DNA of 64,000 nt from Bog-532 sp963742875 (GCA_963742875.1 CAVUNO010000026.1:1116001-1180000); one strand, 5' to 3'; numbered from the stretch's first letter, positions 43,965 to 54,800 are shown. Numbers and translations: made by a program. The notes: generated by a model from the letters alone, not told the origin.

Positions 43965-44531
43965 ATGAGCTTGCTGTCACTCACAGATCCGGGGGTCCTG
44001 CAGATGTTTCGCAGACGGCAGGAGCGGCGCGAAGGCCGCGACGCCACACGGTACCAAATGCGCCAGCGCGTGATCTCAATCGGCGATGACTACGTCATCG
44101 AGAACGATCGCGGTGAGCGCGCATTCAAGGTGGACGGCAAGGCTCTGCGGGTCCGCAAGACACTGTTGTTCGAGGACATGCACGGGCACGAACTGTGCAA
44201 GATCCAGGAACGCATGCTCCGGGTCAGGGACAGTATGGAGATCGAGGATCCCAGTGGCCGCCGGATGGCGATGGTCAAGAAGGCCATGATCACACCCGTG
44301 CGCGAGCGCTGGGTCGTCAAGGTCGAAGACGGCCCGGACCTGCACGCCCAGGACAACATCGTCGACCACGAGTACACGATCGAGCGCGACGGAGACAAGG
44401 TCGCCGAGGTCTCCAAGCGGTGGTTCAGGGTCGCGGACACCTACGGGGTCGAGGTGGCGCCGGGCGAGAACGACATCCTGATCTTGGCCACGACCGGCGT
44501 GATCGACGAGATGGCGCACCCGGACCGGTAA
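43965..44531 (+). CDS. LURP-one-related (Tubby-like) protein
   Basis: The 188-residue protein shows the LURP-one/scramblase-like beta barrel: YVIENDRGERAFKVDGKALR, LLFEDMHGHELCKIQERMLR, MEIEDPSGRRMAMVKKAMIT, IERDGDKVAEVSKRWFRVAD. In bacteria these are small cytoplasmic proteins of unclear role, perhaps membrane-lipid binding. ATG 43965 or the internal ATG 44007 may be used. Confidence 0.85.
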   Translation: MSLLSLTDPGVLQMFRRRQERREGRDATRYQMRQRVISIGDDYVIENDRGERAFKVDGKALRVRKTLLFEDMHGHELCKIQERMLRVRDSMEIEDPSGRRMAMVKKAMITPVRERWVVKVEDGPDLHAQDNIVDHEYTIERDGDKVAEVSKRWFRVADTYGVEVAPGENDILILATTGVIDEMAHPDR

Positions 44532-44567
44532 ACCCGCGGTGCAGTCAGCGGCTTCCGCACCGTTTGG

Positions 44568-45773
44568 TCAACCTACAAACGGGCGTTCTCGCTTCAGCTC
44601 CTCGCGGGCGATCGAGCGGCGGTGGACGGCGTCGGGCCCGTCAGCAATGCGCAGGCTGCGGGCCCAGGCGTAGAAATACGCGAGCGGCGTGTCGTCGCTG
44701 ACGCCCATGCCGCCGAACACCTCGATCGCCCGGTCGATCACCGCGGTGGCCATCGCCGGCGCGGCTACCTTGATCGCCGCGATCTCTGTGCGCGCCCCCT
44801 TGGCGCTGTACCTGTCGATCAGCCATGCCGTCTTGTACACCAGCAGCCGGGCCTGGTCGATGTCGATACGCGACTGGGCGATCAGCTCCCCCACCACACC
44901 CTGGCCAGATAGGTGCTTGCCGAACGCCACTCGCGACTTCGCGCGGTCCACCATCAGGCCAAGGGCACGCTCGGCCATCCCGATAGCACGCATCGCATGG
45001 TGAACTCGGCCCGGACCGAGGCGGGCTTGGGCGATCATGAACCCATCCCCCTCGGCGGCCAGCATGTTCGACGCCGGCACCCGTACGTCACGGAACACGA
45101 TTTCAGAGTGCCCGTGCTGGTCCTGGTAACCAAAGATGGGCAGCTGCCGCTCGATTGTCAGGCCCGGAACGTCCCGGGGCACCAGGATCATCGACTGTTG
45201 CCGGTGCGTCTCCGCTGTCGGGTCGGTCTTGCCCATCACGATGAAGACCTGGCACCGCGGGTCGGCGGCTCCGCTGATCCACCACTTGCGGCCGTTGATC
45301 ACATAGTCGTCACCGTCACGGACCATTTGGGTGGTGATGTTCGTCGCATCCGAGGACGCCACGTCCGGTTCGGTCATCGCGAACGCCGACCGGATCTGTC
45401 CGGTGAGCAGCGGTTCGAGCCATTGCCTCTTCTGCTCCGGCGTCGCGAACAGGTGCAGCGTTTCCATGTTGCCGGTGTCCGGGGCCTGGCAGTTGATGGC
45501 CTCCGGTGCAATTACCGGCGACCATCCCGAGATCTCCGCGACCGCCGCGTACTCCAGGTTCGACAATCCTGATATCTCGGGCAGGAAGAGGTTCCACAGA
45601 TCCCGCCTCCTCGCCGACGCCTTCAGCCGCTCCAGCACCGGAGGATGCGCATGCGGATCGTTGCTCGCCCGCCACTGCTCATACTCCGTCTCTGCGGGGA
45701 ATACCTCCTCCCGCATGAACTCCCACATCCGCGCACACACTTCCTCCGCCCTCGGCGATAGCCCGAAGTCCAT
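44568..45773 (-). CDS. Acyl-CoA dehydrogenase
   Basis: The 401-residue FAD enzyme has AFAMTEPDVASSDATNITT (flavin and substrate contact), YVINGRKWWISGA, RLGPGRVHHAMRAIGMAERA, and the C-terminal QVFGGMG-like VIEVFGGMGVSDDTPLAYFY. The motif order and length are those of the long-chain/ACAD10-11 group. It catalyses alpha,beta-desaturation of an acyl-CoA. It is preceded on its strand by the tail of a lost gene, which suggests a former operon. Confidence 0.9.
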   Translation of the reverse strand: MDFGLSPRAEEVCARMWEFMREEVFPAETEYEQWRASNDPHAHPPVLERLKASARRRDLWNLFLPEISGLSNLEYAAVAEISGWSPVIAPEAINCQAPDTGNMETLHLFATPEQKRQWLEPLLTGQIRSAFAMTEPDVASSDATNITTQMVRDGDDYVINGRKWWISGAADPRCQVFIVMGKTDPTAETHRQQSMILVPRDVPGLTIERQLPIFGYQDQHGHSEIVFRDVRVPASNMLAAEGDGFMIAQARLGPGRVHHAMRAIGMAERALGLMVDRAKSRVAFGKHLSGQGVVGELIAQSRIDIDQARLLVYKTAWLIDRYSAKGARTEIAAIKVAAPAMATAVIDRAIEVFGGMGVSDDTPLAYFYAWARSLRIADGPDAVHRRSIAREELKRERPFVG

Positions 45774-45776
45774 TTC

Positions 45777-45881
45777 TTAATCCTCCTCGAGCCTGCTGAG
45801 CCCTTCTTCGGCGATCTTCAGCACCTCTCGGTCGAGATTGCCGAAGTCCTGAACGAACAGAGGGCTCGCTCGGTGATCTAT
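45777..45881 (-). pseudogene. C-terminal tail of a lost gene upstream of acyl-CoA dehydrogenase
   Basis: IDHRASPLFVQDFGNLDREV then LKIAEEGLSRLEED ends three bases before the dehydrogenase start codon. It has good codon bias but is only ~34 residues long, and sequence beyond is non-coding. It may be the end of a partner gene removed by deletion. Confidence 0.4.
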
Positions 45882-45976
45882 GGCGGATTGGGACCACCGT
45901 CACCCCTACCGTCAGGCTTCCCCAGCAAACAGGACTTGCTGGTAAAGATTCCCGCCATCACGATGATGGAGGCAGT

Positions 45977-46441
45977 ATGGGCGCAGTGGATCTGGGAAGA
46001 GAAGGACGGAGCCGGATCATCAGGGAGGCTGGATCATTGGCAGGTAACACCGCCGTGCCGGACATGCGGCTGGAACTCGTACCGATTCCGGTGTCCGACG
46101 TCGACCGGGCGAAGGCGTTTTACCAGCAGGCTGGGTTTGGGAATCTGCACGACACCCAGGTCACGGACACGATGCGCGTTGTGCAGCTCACCCCGCCGGG
46201 GTCGAGTTGCGCCATCGTCTTCGGCACGGGGATGGGTCCGATCACCGACATGACCCCCGGTTCGGTCAAGGGCATCCATCTTGTCGTGGCGGACATGGCT
46301 GCGACCCGGGCCGCTCTGACGGCGCGCGGCATCGAGCTGAGTGATGTCGACGACATGGGCGGGGTCCTCTACTCCTATTTCAGCGATCCGGACGGCAACC
46401 TGTGGGCTCTGCAGCAGTGGCCCGCCGGCTACCAGCCCTAG
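45977..46441 (+). CDS. VOC (glyoxalase/dioxygenase fold) protein
   Basis: The 154-residue protein contains one VOC domain from residue ~30: MRLELVPIPVSDVDRAKAFY, GIHLVVADMAATRAALTARG, and the end YSYFSDPDGNLWALQQWP with the metal Glu replaced in a non-enzymatic-looking pattern. ATG 45977 has GGAGG four bases upstream; ATG 46064 would start at the domain but lacks one. Ligand unknown. Confidence 0.85.
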   Translation: MGAVDLGREGRSRIIREAGSLAGNTAVPDMRLELVPIPVSDVDRAKAFYQQAGFGNLHDTQVTDTMRVVQLTPPGSSCAIVFGTGMGPITDMTPGSVKGIHLVVADMAATRAALTARGIELSDVDDMGGVLYSYFSDPDGNLWALQQWPAGYQP

Positions 46442-46631
46442 CCGCGGCGCGCGGCCCTTGCCGGACAGCTCCCGAAGCCGGAAAATTTGGGCATCTAGAC
46501 AGTCCGTCGAGAATTGCGCACGGAGTTTGCGGACGAGCTGGCCAGGAGACCGGCTGCTCGCGGCAGGCAGTGGCTCGCGCCCGGAGTTGCAGGGCGCGGA
46601 AGTACCCCAGGCGGAGCGCCAGGAGGTGGAG

Positions 46632-47870
46632 ATGACTGGACAGCGAGTCCTCGGAATGATTCTCGCAGGCGGAGCGGGTGAGCGCCTCGCGCCTCTGACC
46701 GCGGACCGGGCCAAAGCAGCTGTTCCCTTTGGCGGCCTGTACCGGCTGGTGGATTTTGCGTTGTCCAACCTGGTCCATGGGGGTATCCGCCGGATCTGCG
46801 TGCTTACCCAGTACAAGAGCCACAGCCTGGACCGGCACATCACCACCACCTGGCAGCTGAACAGCCTGCTAGACAACTATGTGACGGCGGTCCCGGCGCA
46901 GCAGCGGCTCGGCCCGCGCTGGCAGACCGGCTCGGCGGATGCGGTCTACCAGTCGCTGAACCTCATTGATGACGACCGGCCCGACCTCGTGGCGGTCTTC
47001 GGGGCCGATCACGTGTACCGGATGGACCCGATGCAGATGATCCACCAGCACACGGCCTGGGCCGCGGGAGTCACGGTAGCGGCGATCCCGGTACCGAGGA
47101 TTCACGCGACGGACTTCGGCGTGGTGCAGACCGCGCCGGACGGCCACCGCATCAAGGCGTTCCTGGAAAAGCCTGCCGACCCGCCGGGGGGTCCTGGCCA
47201 GCCGGATGAGGCATTCGCGTCTATGGGCAACTACGTGTTCGACCGGGATGTGCTGGTGGAGGCGCTGAGGAAGGACGCGGCCGACGACGGCAGCGGGCAC
47301 AGCATCGGCGGTGACATCATCCCGATGCTGGTACGAGAGGGCGCCGCGCACGTCTATGATTTCCGGCACAACACAGTTCCCGGTGCCCAAGCGCGCGACG
47401 TGGACTACTGGCGGGACGTCGGGACGCTCGATTCCTATTTCGACGCGCACATGGACATGTGTGCGTTGCATCCGGTGTTCAGCCTCAACAACAACCGGTG
47501 GCCGATCCTGACCCAGGTGCTTTCGCAGCCGCCGGCCAAGCTCGTGCGTGACGAAGGCGGCCGGGCGGGGCGGGCGATCGACAGCGTGATCAGCAACGGC
47601 GTCGTCATCTCCGGCGGGCTGGTGCGTAACTCGGTCCTGTCGCCGGGGGTCCGGGTGGACAGCTATTCGCGGGTGGACCGGGCCGTCATACTGCACAATT
47701 CCCATGTCGGCCGCCGGGCCGTGGTCCAGAACGCCATTCTGGACAAGAATGTCGTCGTCCAGGAGGGCGCGACGGTCGGCGTGGAGGAGAAGCACGACCG
47801 GGCCCGCGGTTTCATAGTGTCCAGCGGCGGCATCACCGTGGTCGGCAAGGGACAAGTGGTGACGCCATGA
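46632..47870 (+). CDS. glgC: Glucose-1-phosphate adenylyltransferase
   Basis: The 412-residue enzyme makes ADP-glucose for glycogen or trehalose-linked pathways. Motifs are MILAGGAGERLAPLTADRAK (pyrophosphorylase loop), FALSNLVHGGIRRI, FGADHVYRMDPMQMI, FLEKP, and a left-handed beta-helix tail (RVDSYSRVDRAVILHNSHVG). AGGAGGTGGAG precedes ATG 46632. It is monocistronic and no glgA, glgE or other glg gene is adjacent. Confidence 0.95.
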   Translation: MTGQRVLGMILAGGAGERLAPLTADRAKAAVPFGGLYRLVDFALSNLVHGGIRRICVLTQYKSHSLDRHITTTWQLNSLLDNYVTAVPAQQRLGPRWQTGSADAVYQSLNLIDDDRPDLVAVFGADHVYRMDPMQMIHQHTAWAAGVTVAAIPVPRIHATDFGVVQTAPDGHRIKAFLEKPADPPGGPGQPDEAFASMGNYVFDRDVLVEALRKDAADDGSGHSIGGDIIPMLVREGAAHVYDFRHNTVPGAQARDVDYWRDVGTLDSYFDAHMDMCALHPVFSLNNNRWPILTQVLSQPPAKLVRDEGGRAGRAIDSVISNGVVISGGLVRNSVLSPGVRVDSYSRVDRAVILHNSHVGRRAVVQNAILDKNVVVQEGATVGVEEKHDRARGFIVSSGGITVVGKGQVVTP

Positions 47871-48045
47871 CCGCCGGCAACCCTGACCACGCTCCCCCAC
47901 GCGTTAGTTAGCCGCACAAGTAGCGCCCATGGCGCGGGCCAGCGGCCGGACTGCGGTGCGGTTCGGCCGTCGGCGGGCAACCGAGGCCCGGGCCGGGCCC
48001 GCCACCACGCCGGCGACCTTCCGGGTGCCGGGTTCTCGACGCCAC

Positions 48046-49452
48046 TCAGCGCAGCGGCGCGAACCGTGCGGTGAAGTGCCGGAGCTGCCGGGGCTGGGAC
48101 ACGATGCGCATGCCGGGAAGCCCGGCGGCCCGGCGGGCCACCCGGATGACGACCTCGATCACGTAGTCGATGTGGCTCTGGGTATAGGTGCGGCGGGGAA
48201 TGGCAAGGCGTACCAGGTCCATGGCGGCCGGGGTTTCTGTGCCGTCGGGGTGCAGGCCGAACATCACGGTTCCGATCTCGCAGGCCCGCACCCCGCCTTC
48301 CTCGTAGAGCGCGCAGGCCAGTGCCTGGCCCGGATAGTGCAGCGGGTCGAGGCGAACCAGCATGGCGCGCGCGTCGACGAAGACCGCGTGACCCCCGAAG
48401 GGGACAACGACCGGGATCCCCGCCGATTCCAGCGCCTCGCCGAGGTAGGCGACGGAGCGTACCCGGTAGCACAGGTAGTCGTCGTCAACGCACTCGCGCA
48501 GTCCCTGGGCGATCGCCTCCAGATCACGGCCGGCGAGGCCGCCATAGGTGGGGAAGCCCTCGGTGAGGATCTCCAGGTTGCGGCAACTTTCGGCCAGGCT
48601 GTCGTCGTTGAGTGCAAGCCAGCCGCCGATGTTGGCGAGCGGGTCCTTTTTCGCCGACATCGTCATCCCGTCGGCCAGGGCCGCCATTTCCCGGACAATG
48701 CCGGTGACTGAGACGTTGGCGTACTCCGGCTCCCTGGTCTTTATGAACCACGCATTCTCCGCGAAACGGCAGGCGTCCAGGAAGAGCGGCTTCGCGAAGC
48801 GGTCACAGACCTCGCGGACCGCCCGGATATTGGCCAGGCTGACCGGCTGGCCGCCGCCAGAGTTATTCGTGATCGTCAGCATTACCAGCGGGACCGCGTC
48901 GGGCTGCGCGGCGAGAAGTCGCTCGAGCGCTCCGACGTCCATGTTGCCCTTGAACGGGTGCCGCGTTGACGGCTGGAGCCCTTCCGGGATGGGCAGGTCG
49001 ACGGCCTGCGCGCCGGTGAACTCGATGTTGGCGCGGGTGGTATCGAAATGGGTGTTGTTCGGGATGACCTGGCCGGGTCTGGCCGCTGCGGTGAACAGGA
49101 TCTTCTCGGCCGCACGGCCCTGATGGGTGGGCAGGACGTGCCGGAACGGGAACAGGTGGGTCACCGCATCGCGGAACCGATAGAACGAGGGGGCTCCCGC
49201 GTAGGCTTCGCTGCCTCGCTGGATGCCGGCCCACTGCTCGGCCGACATCGCTCCCGTCCCTGAGTCGGTGAGCAGGTCGATCAGCACGTCCTCGGCCCGC
49301 AGCTCGAACAGGTTGTATCCCGCGGCGGCCAGAGCCGCCGCCCGCTCCGCCCGGGTGGTCAGCCGCATCGGCTCGACCGAATGAATCCGGAACGGCTCAA
49401 TAATCGTCCGGAACAGCTCGTCCGTCACCGGCCGGCGCCTCCTCGAGCCCAT
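48046..49452 (-). CDS. Tryptophanase / tyrosine phenol-lyase family enzyme
   Basis: The 468-residue PLP enzyme has the signature MTMSAKKDPLANIGGWLALN with the PLP Lys, plus NSGGGQPVSLANIRAVREVC, FYRFRDAVTHLFPFRHVLPTH and HFDTTRANIEFTGA. It splits L-tryptophan (to indole, pyruvate, ammonia) or L-tyrosine (to phenol); the motif set cannot decide. ATG 49452 is the family start. In actinobacteria this enzyme is uncommon and may supply indole as a signal. Confidence 0.85.
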   Translation of the reverse strand: MGSRRRRPVTDELFRTIIEPFRIHSVEPMRLTTRAERAAALAAAGYNLFELRAEDVLIDLLTDSGTGAMSAEQWAGIQRGSEAYAGAPSFYRFRDAVTHLFPFRHVLPTHQGRAAEKILFTAAARPGQVIPNNTHFDTTRANIEFTGAQAVDLPIPEGLQPSTRHPFKGNMDVGALERLLAAQPDAVPLVMLTITNNSGGGQPVSLANIRAVREVCDRFAKPLFLDACRFAENAWFIKTREPEYANVSVTGIVREMAALADGMTMSAKKDPLANIGGWLALNDDSLAESCRNLEILTEGFPTYGGLAGRDLEAIAQGLRECVDDDYLCYRVRSVAYLGEALESAGIPVVVPFGGHAVFVDARAMLVRLDPLHYPGQALACALYEEGGVRACEIGTVMFGLHPDGTETPAAMDLVRLAIPRRTYTQSHIDYVIEVVIRVARRAAGLPGMRIVSQPRQLRHFTARFAPLR

Positions 49453-49843
49453 GCGCTTCAGGAGTTCTCCGCGATCTCGCGAACCCTCGGACTCGCGCTG
49501 CCTCGAGGAACCGCACTCGAAATGCCCTGCTGAGCTATGTGATCGTATGCCCTGGCCACGAGCCGTCGCCACCAGGAGGCCGGGATTCGCCATCTCCCGC
49601 ACCTGCCCTTCCGGGCATTTGCGAGCCGCCACCCGGGGTTCTCGGTCACCCGGGCATTGGCGTGCGGAGGAATCTTACCGGCTGACCCCGGCCTTCTCGT
49701 CGCCGAAATGTCCAGTCGACTTTTCGGCCATACGGGCAGCAGACCGCCGCGGCTTATCTGTGCGGGATGGATGGCCCGGACGGGCTGGTCAGGGGTTTTT
49801 ATCTGTACGGGATGAAATGGCCCGGGCGGGCTGGTCAGGGGTT
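49453..49843. other. Non-coding stretch with a 45-base tandem duplication at 49755-49844
   Basis: Two copies of a 45-base unit, each beginning TATCTGT and containing GGGCTGGTCAGGGGTTTT, occupy 49755-49799 and 49800-49844, differing at a few bases. The remaining sequence shows no gene. Confidence 0.7.
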
Positions 49844-50713
49844 TTATCCGGGTACGGATGAGGCCTCGCGCGGGCTGCCCTGGGCCAGGAAGCCGACGAC
49901 CACGGGCGCGAGCAGGTCAGGGCGGGTCACCAGCTCGAGGTGTCCGCCGTGGTAGACCTGCAGCCGCGCGCGGGGGATCAGCGCGGCCAGGATCCTGGCG
50001 TTGGCCAGCGGGATGATCGGGTCGTCGTCTCCCGCGAGCACCAGGGTGGGCTGGCGGATGAGCGGCAGGAACGGCAGCGAGGTCCATCCCAGCCCGGCGG
50101 CGTGCTGGTACAGGTAACCCCGGCGCGGGCCGGGGCGTGTCTGGCGGAGGATCCCGGTGATCGTGTCCGGATCTGTTCTCGCGCTTCCTCCGTACAGCGC
50201 GCCGGCGATCCGGCGGGTGTAATCCGCATCCAGGTGCCGGCGCTGGCTGAGCATCTTCGCCAGCACCAGCGGATTGCCCGGCACCATCGTCTGCGGCCCG
50301 GTCGCTGTCGCCACCAGGATCAGCCGCCGGCACCGGACCGGGCTGGACAGCGCGAACTGCTGGGCCAGCCCGCCGCCCCAGGAGATGCCGAGGATGTCGG
50401 CGGCCCGGTAGCCGAGCTTATTGAGCAGCCCGCGCAGCAGCCAGGCCAGGGTGGCGAACCGGTAGGGCCGGGCGGGCAGCGGGGAGCCGCCCACGCCGGG
50501 GACGTCGAAGCGGATCACCTCGATCGCCGGGTCGAGCGCGTCGACGAACGGCTGGAAGCCCTCCAGGCTGGCGCCGATGCCGCTGGCGAGCAGCAGCGGG
50601 GGCCCCGCCCCGGTGCCGGGCCGGATCGCGACCCGCAGCGGCGTCCCGGCCACCACGACCGTCCGCGTGCCGGGCCCTGCCTCCGGGGGGGTGGGTTCAG
50701 CGGCCGAAGACAT
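49844..50713 (-). CDS. PHA depolymerase-like alpha/beta hydrolase
   Basis: The 289-residue protein resembles intracellular medium-chain PHA depolymerases (PhaZ): RVAIRPGTGAGPPLLLASGI, EVIRFDVPGVGGSPLPARPY, ILGISWGGGLAQQFAL (nucleophile Ser), DDDPIIPLANAR (Asp), and HLELVTRP near the end (His). It probably hydrolyses a polyester or lactone. ATG 50713 starts MSSAAEP. It overlaps the ClpC remnant that lies upstream in the same direction. Confidence 0.8.
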   Translation of the reverse strand: MSSAAEPTPPEAGPGTRTVVVAGTPLRVAIRPGTGAGPPLLLASGIGASLEGFQPFVDALDPAIEVIRFDVPGVGGSPLPARPYRFATLAWLLRGLLNKLGYRAADILGISWGGGLAQQFALSSPVRCRRLILVATATGPQTMVPGNPLVLAKMLSQRRHLDADYTRRIAGALYGGSARTDPDTITGILRQTRPGPRRGYLYQHAAGLGWTSLPFLPLIRQPTLVLAGDDDPIIPLANARILAALIPRARLQVYHGGHLELVTRPDLLAPVVVGFLAQGSPREASSVPG

Positions 50714-50919
50714 GGCTCCCCCTCGCCGGCCCGGCCAGGCAGAACCTGGCGCCGCCCGGCTCCACAGCGACTCCAGCGCCCGGCGCCAGCCCGGCGCCCG
50801 CACGAATGGGGCCGGGCAGGATGCGCCCGGCGGCGGTGCAGTCGTGGCGGAGCATCCTGGCCTCTTCCTGATCCAGGACCATGACCCGCCGCGGCCGTCC
50901 GGTAAACCGCTCGAACATG
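50697..50919 (-). pseudogene. ClpC N-terminal domain remnant
   Basis: ATG 50919 starts MFERFTGRPRRVMVLDQEEA then RMLRHDC, the start of a ClpC/ClpB-type N domain (FERFTDRARRVVVLAQEEAR). The conserved GTEHILLGL continuation is replaced by TAAGRILPGPIRAG and the frame ends after ~73 residues. The ATPase modules are gone. Confidence 0.6.
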
Positions 50920-51161
50920 CCCCGCTCCGCCCTTGTCAGCCTCGCCGCTGCTGCGGCGCCGGTACATATGAAGTTACATCGCATTCCCCGATTGGCAAGA
51001 TATATCGCGAATTTAGGAAGCTGCGCGGCGGTTGTCTGTGTCCCGGTTCGTGCGGCCACGGCGCGGATCTCGTCCAGGATGGATGGCCACAGGCACGCGG
51101 AGCTGCAAACCATGCGCGAGCACCTCGAGCGCGCCCCGGAGCCGGCTTCGAGCTACCCGGG

Positions 51162-51374
51162 GATCCGGCCGTGCTGGTCTCGGCGTTCAATGCCCTGCTC
51201 GAAGGGTTCTACGCCATCTGGATCGCGGAGGGCGGGGAGCCGATTGGCCGGGCCCTCGGCGACAACCAGGCGATCGACACCCTCAGCGGGCTGCTGGCCC
51301 ATGACCTGACCGGCCCCCGGCGACCGCCTCGGGACCGACACGGAATGCCGCAATCCGGGCCAACGGCCTCATGA
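51162..51374 (+). pseudogene. TetR regulator C-terminal fragment (second)
   Basis: DPAVLVSAFNALLEGFYAIW then EPIGRALGDNQAIDTLSGLL matches the dimer-interface helices of TetR-family proteins. No HTH precedes it. Confidence 0.5.
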
Positions 51375-51615
51375 GCAGCTTCAACTGATGTCCGCCCAGA
51401 GTGGCAGCCGACCCGGAGTCACCGGGATGTACCCGCCGGCCCGCAGCGGGCACCGCAGAAAGCTACGAGGTCGAGGTCAAACGTGGCCCGGTGGGGTGCG
51501 ATGATCCGGCCGTCGGGCAGCAGCTCGCCGGTGTCCTCGAATACCACAACGCCGTTGCACAGCAGGCCCCGCATACACGACGGCGATCATCATGCTGCGC
51601 CCGACGCCCCTGGGG

Positions 51616-51819
51616 TCAAATGGGCAGGACGTGCACCTCGGCGCCGGAGGCCCTCCGGGCGAGTTCGCGCAGGACAGGGTGGCGGCCAGCGTGGCCCCCA
51701 GCGTGGCGTGCCAGCAGCATCTCGGTGACCCCGCGCTGCTGCGCGAAGGTGGTGAGCGCAGCAGCCGGGGCTCCGTGAAGTACTGCAAACTGGCCGCCCA
51801 GCTGTGCTGTCAGTGTCGC
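51616..51819 (-). pseudogene. C-terminal Usp extension after an in-frame amber stop
   Basis: Immediately past the TAG at 51820-51822, in the same frame, translation continues ATLTAQLGGQFAVLHGAPAA, ALTTFAQQRGVTEMLLARHA, then RASGAEVHVLPI and a TGA. This 67-residue segment is the missing end of a KdpD/Usp domain whose first part closes the large ABC-KdpD fusion. The stop therefore truncates the protein; readthrough would restore it. Confidence 0.65.
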
Positions 51820-54800
51820 CTAGCTTGCCAGCAGCCGCTCCAGGGCAGGCGGCAACGGCGACGGCGGGACGACGGCCACCAGGAAATCCCCCGCGAGGTG
51901 GGCGGCGAGCGCCGCAGCCCGCCTGATGAGCGGCTCCATGCCGGCCAGCGGTGCCGCGCAGGCCAGGATGACAGGCCGTTCCGAGCTGCTGGCGGTGAAG
52001 CCGCGCCGGTAGGCGGCCAGCCGACGGTCGGCATGCTCGGCCACGATGGTGAACGCCTGCTCGCGCAGCACCCCGAGCGTCTCGGGCGCATAGTCGGTTC
52101 GCAGCGCCTGCTCGATGTCGGTGGCCGGCACGAGCTCACCTCGCCGAATGCGGTCGGCGAGTACCGAAGGCGGGGCGTCCACCAGCTCGATCTCATCGGC
52201 GAACGCCAGGACCGCCTCCTCATCCAGTGGCCCGCTACCCGCATCGCCGCCTCGCATGCTCCCAATGTGTACCGTCGCGACGACCGTGATGCCCGCGTCA
52301 GCGAGCCGCCGGGCGGCGGCGAGGCGAGTCTCGCCGCGGGCGTCGAGTGCCGCCAGGTCGTCGATGCAAGCCACCTCGGGTCGGCGGGCGAGGACTGCAT
52401 CGGTGTCGAGGGTGGCGCCACCGCCGGTCACCTCCAGGCCCTCGAGAGCTGCACTCACCGCTTCCCTGCCATGGCAGTCCACGGCGGCTATGACCACATC
52501 TGACCCGCGTGATCTCCGGCGCGCGGCCTCCTCGAGCATCGCGGTCGTGGTACCGCAGCCGGCCGCGTAGCCCAGGTAGACGCGGACGGCGCCGCGCGGC
52601 CGCCCCGAGCCAGGCACGCCAGGGGGCGAGTTCCGACCTTCAGCGTTTCTGCCTGCCGATCCAGCATGGCTTGTCGTGATGTGCAGATGGACATCGGGGA
52701 GCTGGTCGGCCAGGCGTTCGGCCAGGCTGGGGCGCCAGCGCTGCAGCAGCCTGACCGCGGTCCCCGCCACGACCAGGTGCCGGGCGCCGCTGTCGCGCAC
52801 GGCCTGGGCGATTGTCGCCGCGGCGTCCCTGCCCTCGCGAACCATCAGGGCGGCGCCGGCGTCGTTCACCGCTGACCGGACCGCGGTGGCCTTGCCTCCG
52901 GTGGGCGCCTGGCCGGGCCGGGCCAAAACCAGCACCGTGCATGTGGCACCGTCGCACCTGGCCAGCCGTACGCCGCGGGCCAGCAGCACATCGGCCTGGG
53001 CCCCGTCCGCAACAGCCACCAGCACGTCAAGCCGCTGGTGCGGCGGCCGGGCGCTGCCTGGAGCGGCGAGCGTCTCCGCGACAACCTGTAGCCCGGTCTC
53101 GCGCAGCGCGGCGAGGCTCGCGGTGCTGAACACGCCCGCCAGCGCCTCGCCGACCCGGTTGGCCGGGTAGATGTTCCCGTGCCCTAGCCGCTTTCGCAGC
53201 GCCTCGGGTGAGTTGTCCACGAACCTGATGTCATCGGCCTCCGCGAGAGCCGCATCCGGTACCGTCGTCGTGGGCGGCGGTGCCGTGAACTCGGCCACGG
53301 TATCAGCGGCGCGGTCCAGGTCACCGACGTCGACCGTGCTGATGACGTCGATCCCCGCGTTCCGCAACGAGGAGATCGCCGCGGTGTTCTGGCCGAAATC
53401 ATCGACGAGCACCACGGCGGGCCGACGCGCCAGGACGGCGTCGAGGTCCATCCCTGCCGTGTCGTCATGGCCGCCTCCCTGGCGCCTGGGGACAATCTCG
53501 AGGCCGCTGATGGCCTCCTGGGTGCGGCGGCGCCCGTGCGTCTGCACGAATCCGATCACCACGTCCTCCCCTCTGCCCCGCAGCGCACGGCCCTCCCGCA
53601 GCATGGTGAAGGTCTTGCCGGACCCTGGCGCAGCGCCCAGGTACAGGTGCAGGGCGCCGCGCCTGACCGGTTCCGGCAGGTCGCCGAGCGCAGCGCCGAT
53701 GCCGTGATCCTCCTGTGCGATCTGACCCCGGGTGGCGTCATAGGCGTAAAGCTCGGCATAACGCCCCCAGTTCACGGCGATGTCCAGCTGCCTGGTGGCC
53801 TCGTCCTCGCCGAAGCTGGTACGCAGGATGTCGGTGAAGAAGCCGACGGGCAGGGTGCCATCGAGGCTGCTCCGCAGAGCCTGGTGGATGGTGCGGACCA
53901 GCGGCGCCCGCACCAGCGACGTGCGGGCGAATATCTCCTTGCTGTCCTGGATGCTCGCGCCGGCAAAGATCCGGCCGCCGCCCGACAGTGCCAGCCGGTC
54001 GCCACGGAGCTCGGCGAAGCCGAGCAGCACCAGCGCGTCAACCAGCGGCAGCAGGGCGTCCACCTCGAGGCCGAGGCTGTCCGCCAGGTCTGCCAGGTCG
54101 GCCGCGCCATCATGACGGCCAAGCAGGATCTCCGCGAGACCCGACAGCCCGTCGACGGTGGCCTGCGGCAGCGGGGAATCGCCGACCGCGCCGATGCCCG
54201 CACCCCCGTGCGGAGCGGGTGGCGCGGCGGAAACTTCGTCACGCTGAGTCATCATCCGGTAGATCTGGTCGACGAGCGCCTCGAATTCAGGGGTGCGCCT
54301 GCGGCGCGGCCGGCCGAGCGGGTTGCACATGTCGGCCCGGATCCGGCCCGGATTCGTGCCCAGAACGAGGATCCGGTCGGCGAGCAGCACCGCTTCCTCG
54401 ATGTTGTGCGTGACCATGACCATGGTCTTGGTCGGGAACCTCTTGCCCTCCCAGAGCTCCAGCAGCTCACCGCGCAGGTTTTCCGAGGTGAGCACGTCCA
54501 GCGCGCTGAACGGCTCGTCCATCAGCAGCGCCGCCGGCCCTACGACGAGGGCCCGGGCGAAGCCGACACGCTGGCGCATGCCGCCGGACAGTTCCTTGGG
54601 ATAGGCGGACTCATAGCCGTCCAGGCCCACCAGGTCGATCGCCCGTAGGGCCCGCTCGGTCCGCTGCGCTGGCGCCACCCCCCGCGCCTCCAGCCCGATC
54701 TCGACATTCTGCTGCACCGTGAGCCAGGGCAGCAGCGCGAACGTCTGGAACACCATGCTGGTATCCCGGTTGCAGCCGGCCAGGCGCTTCCCGCGGAACA

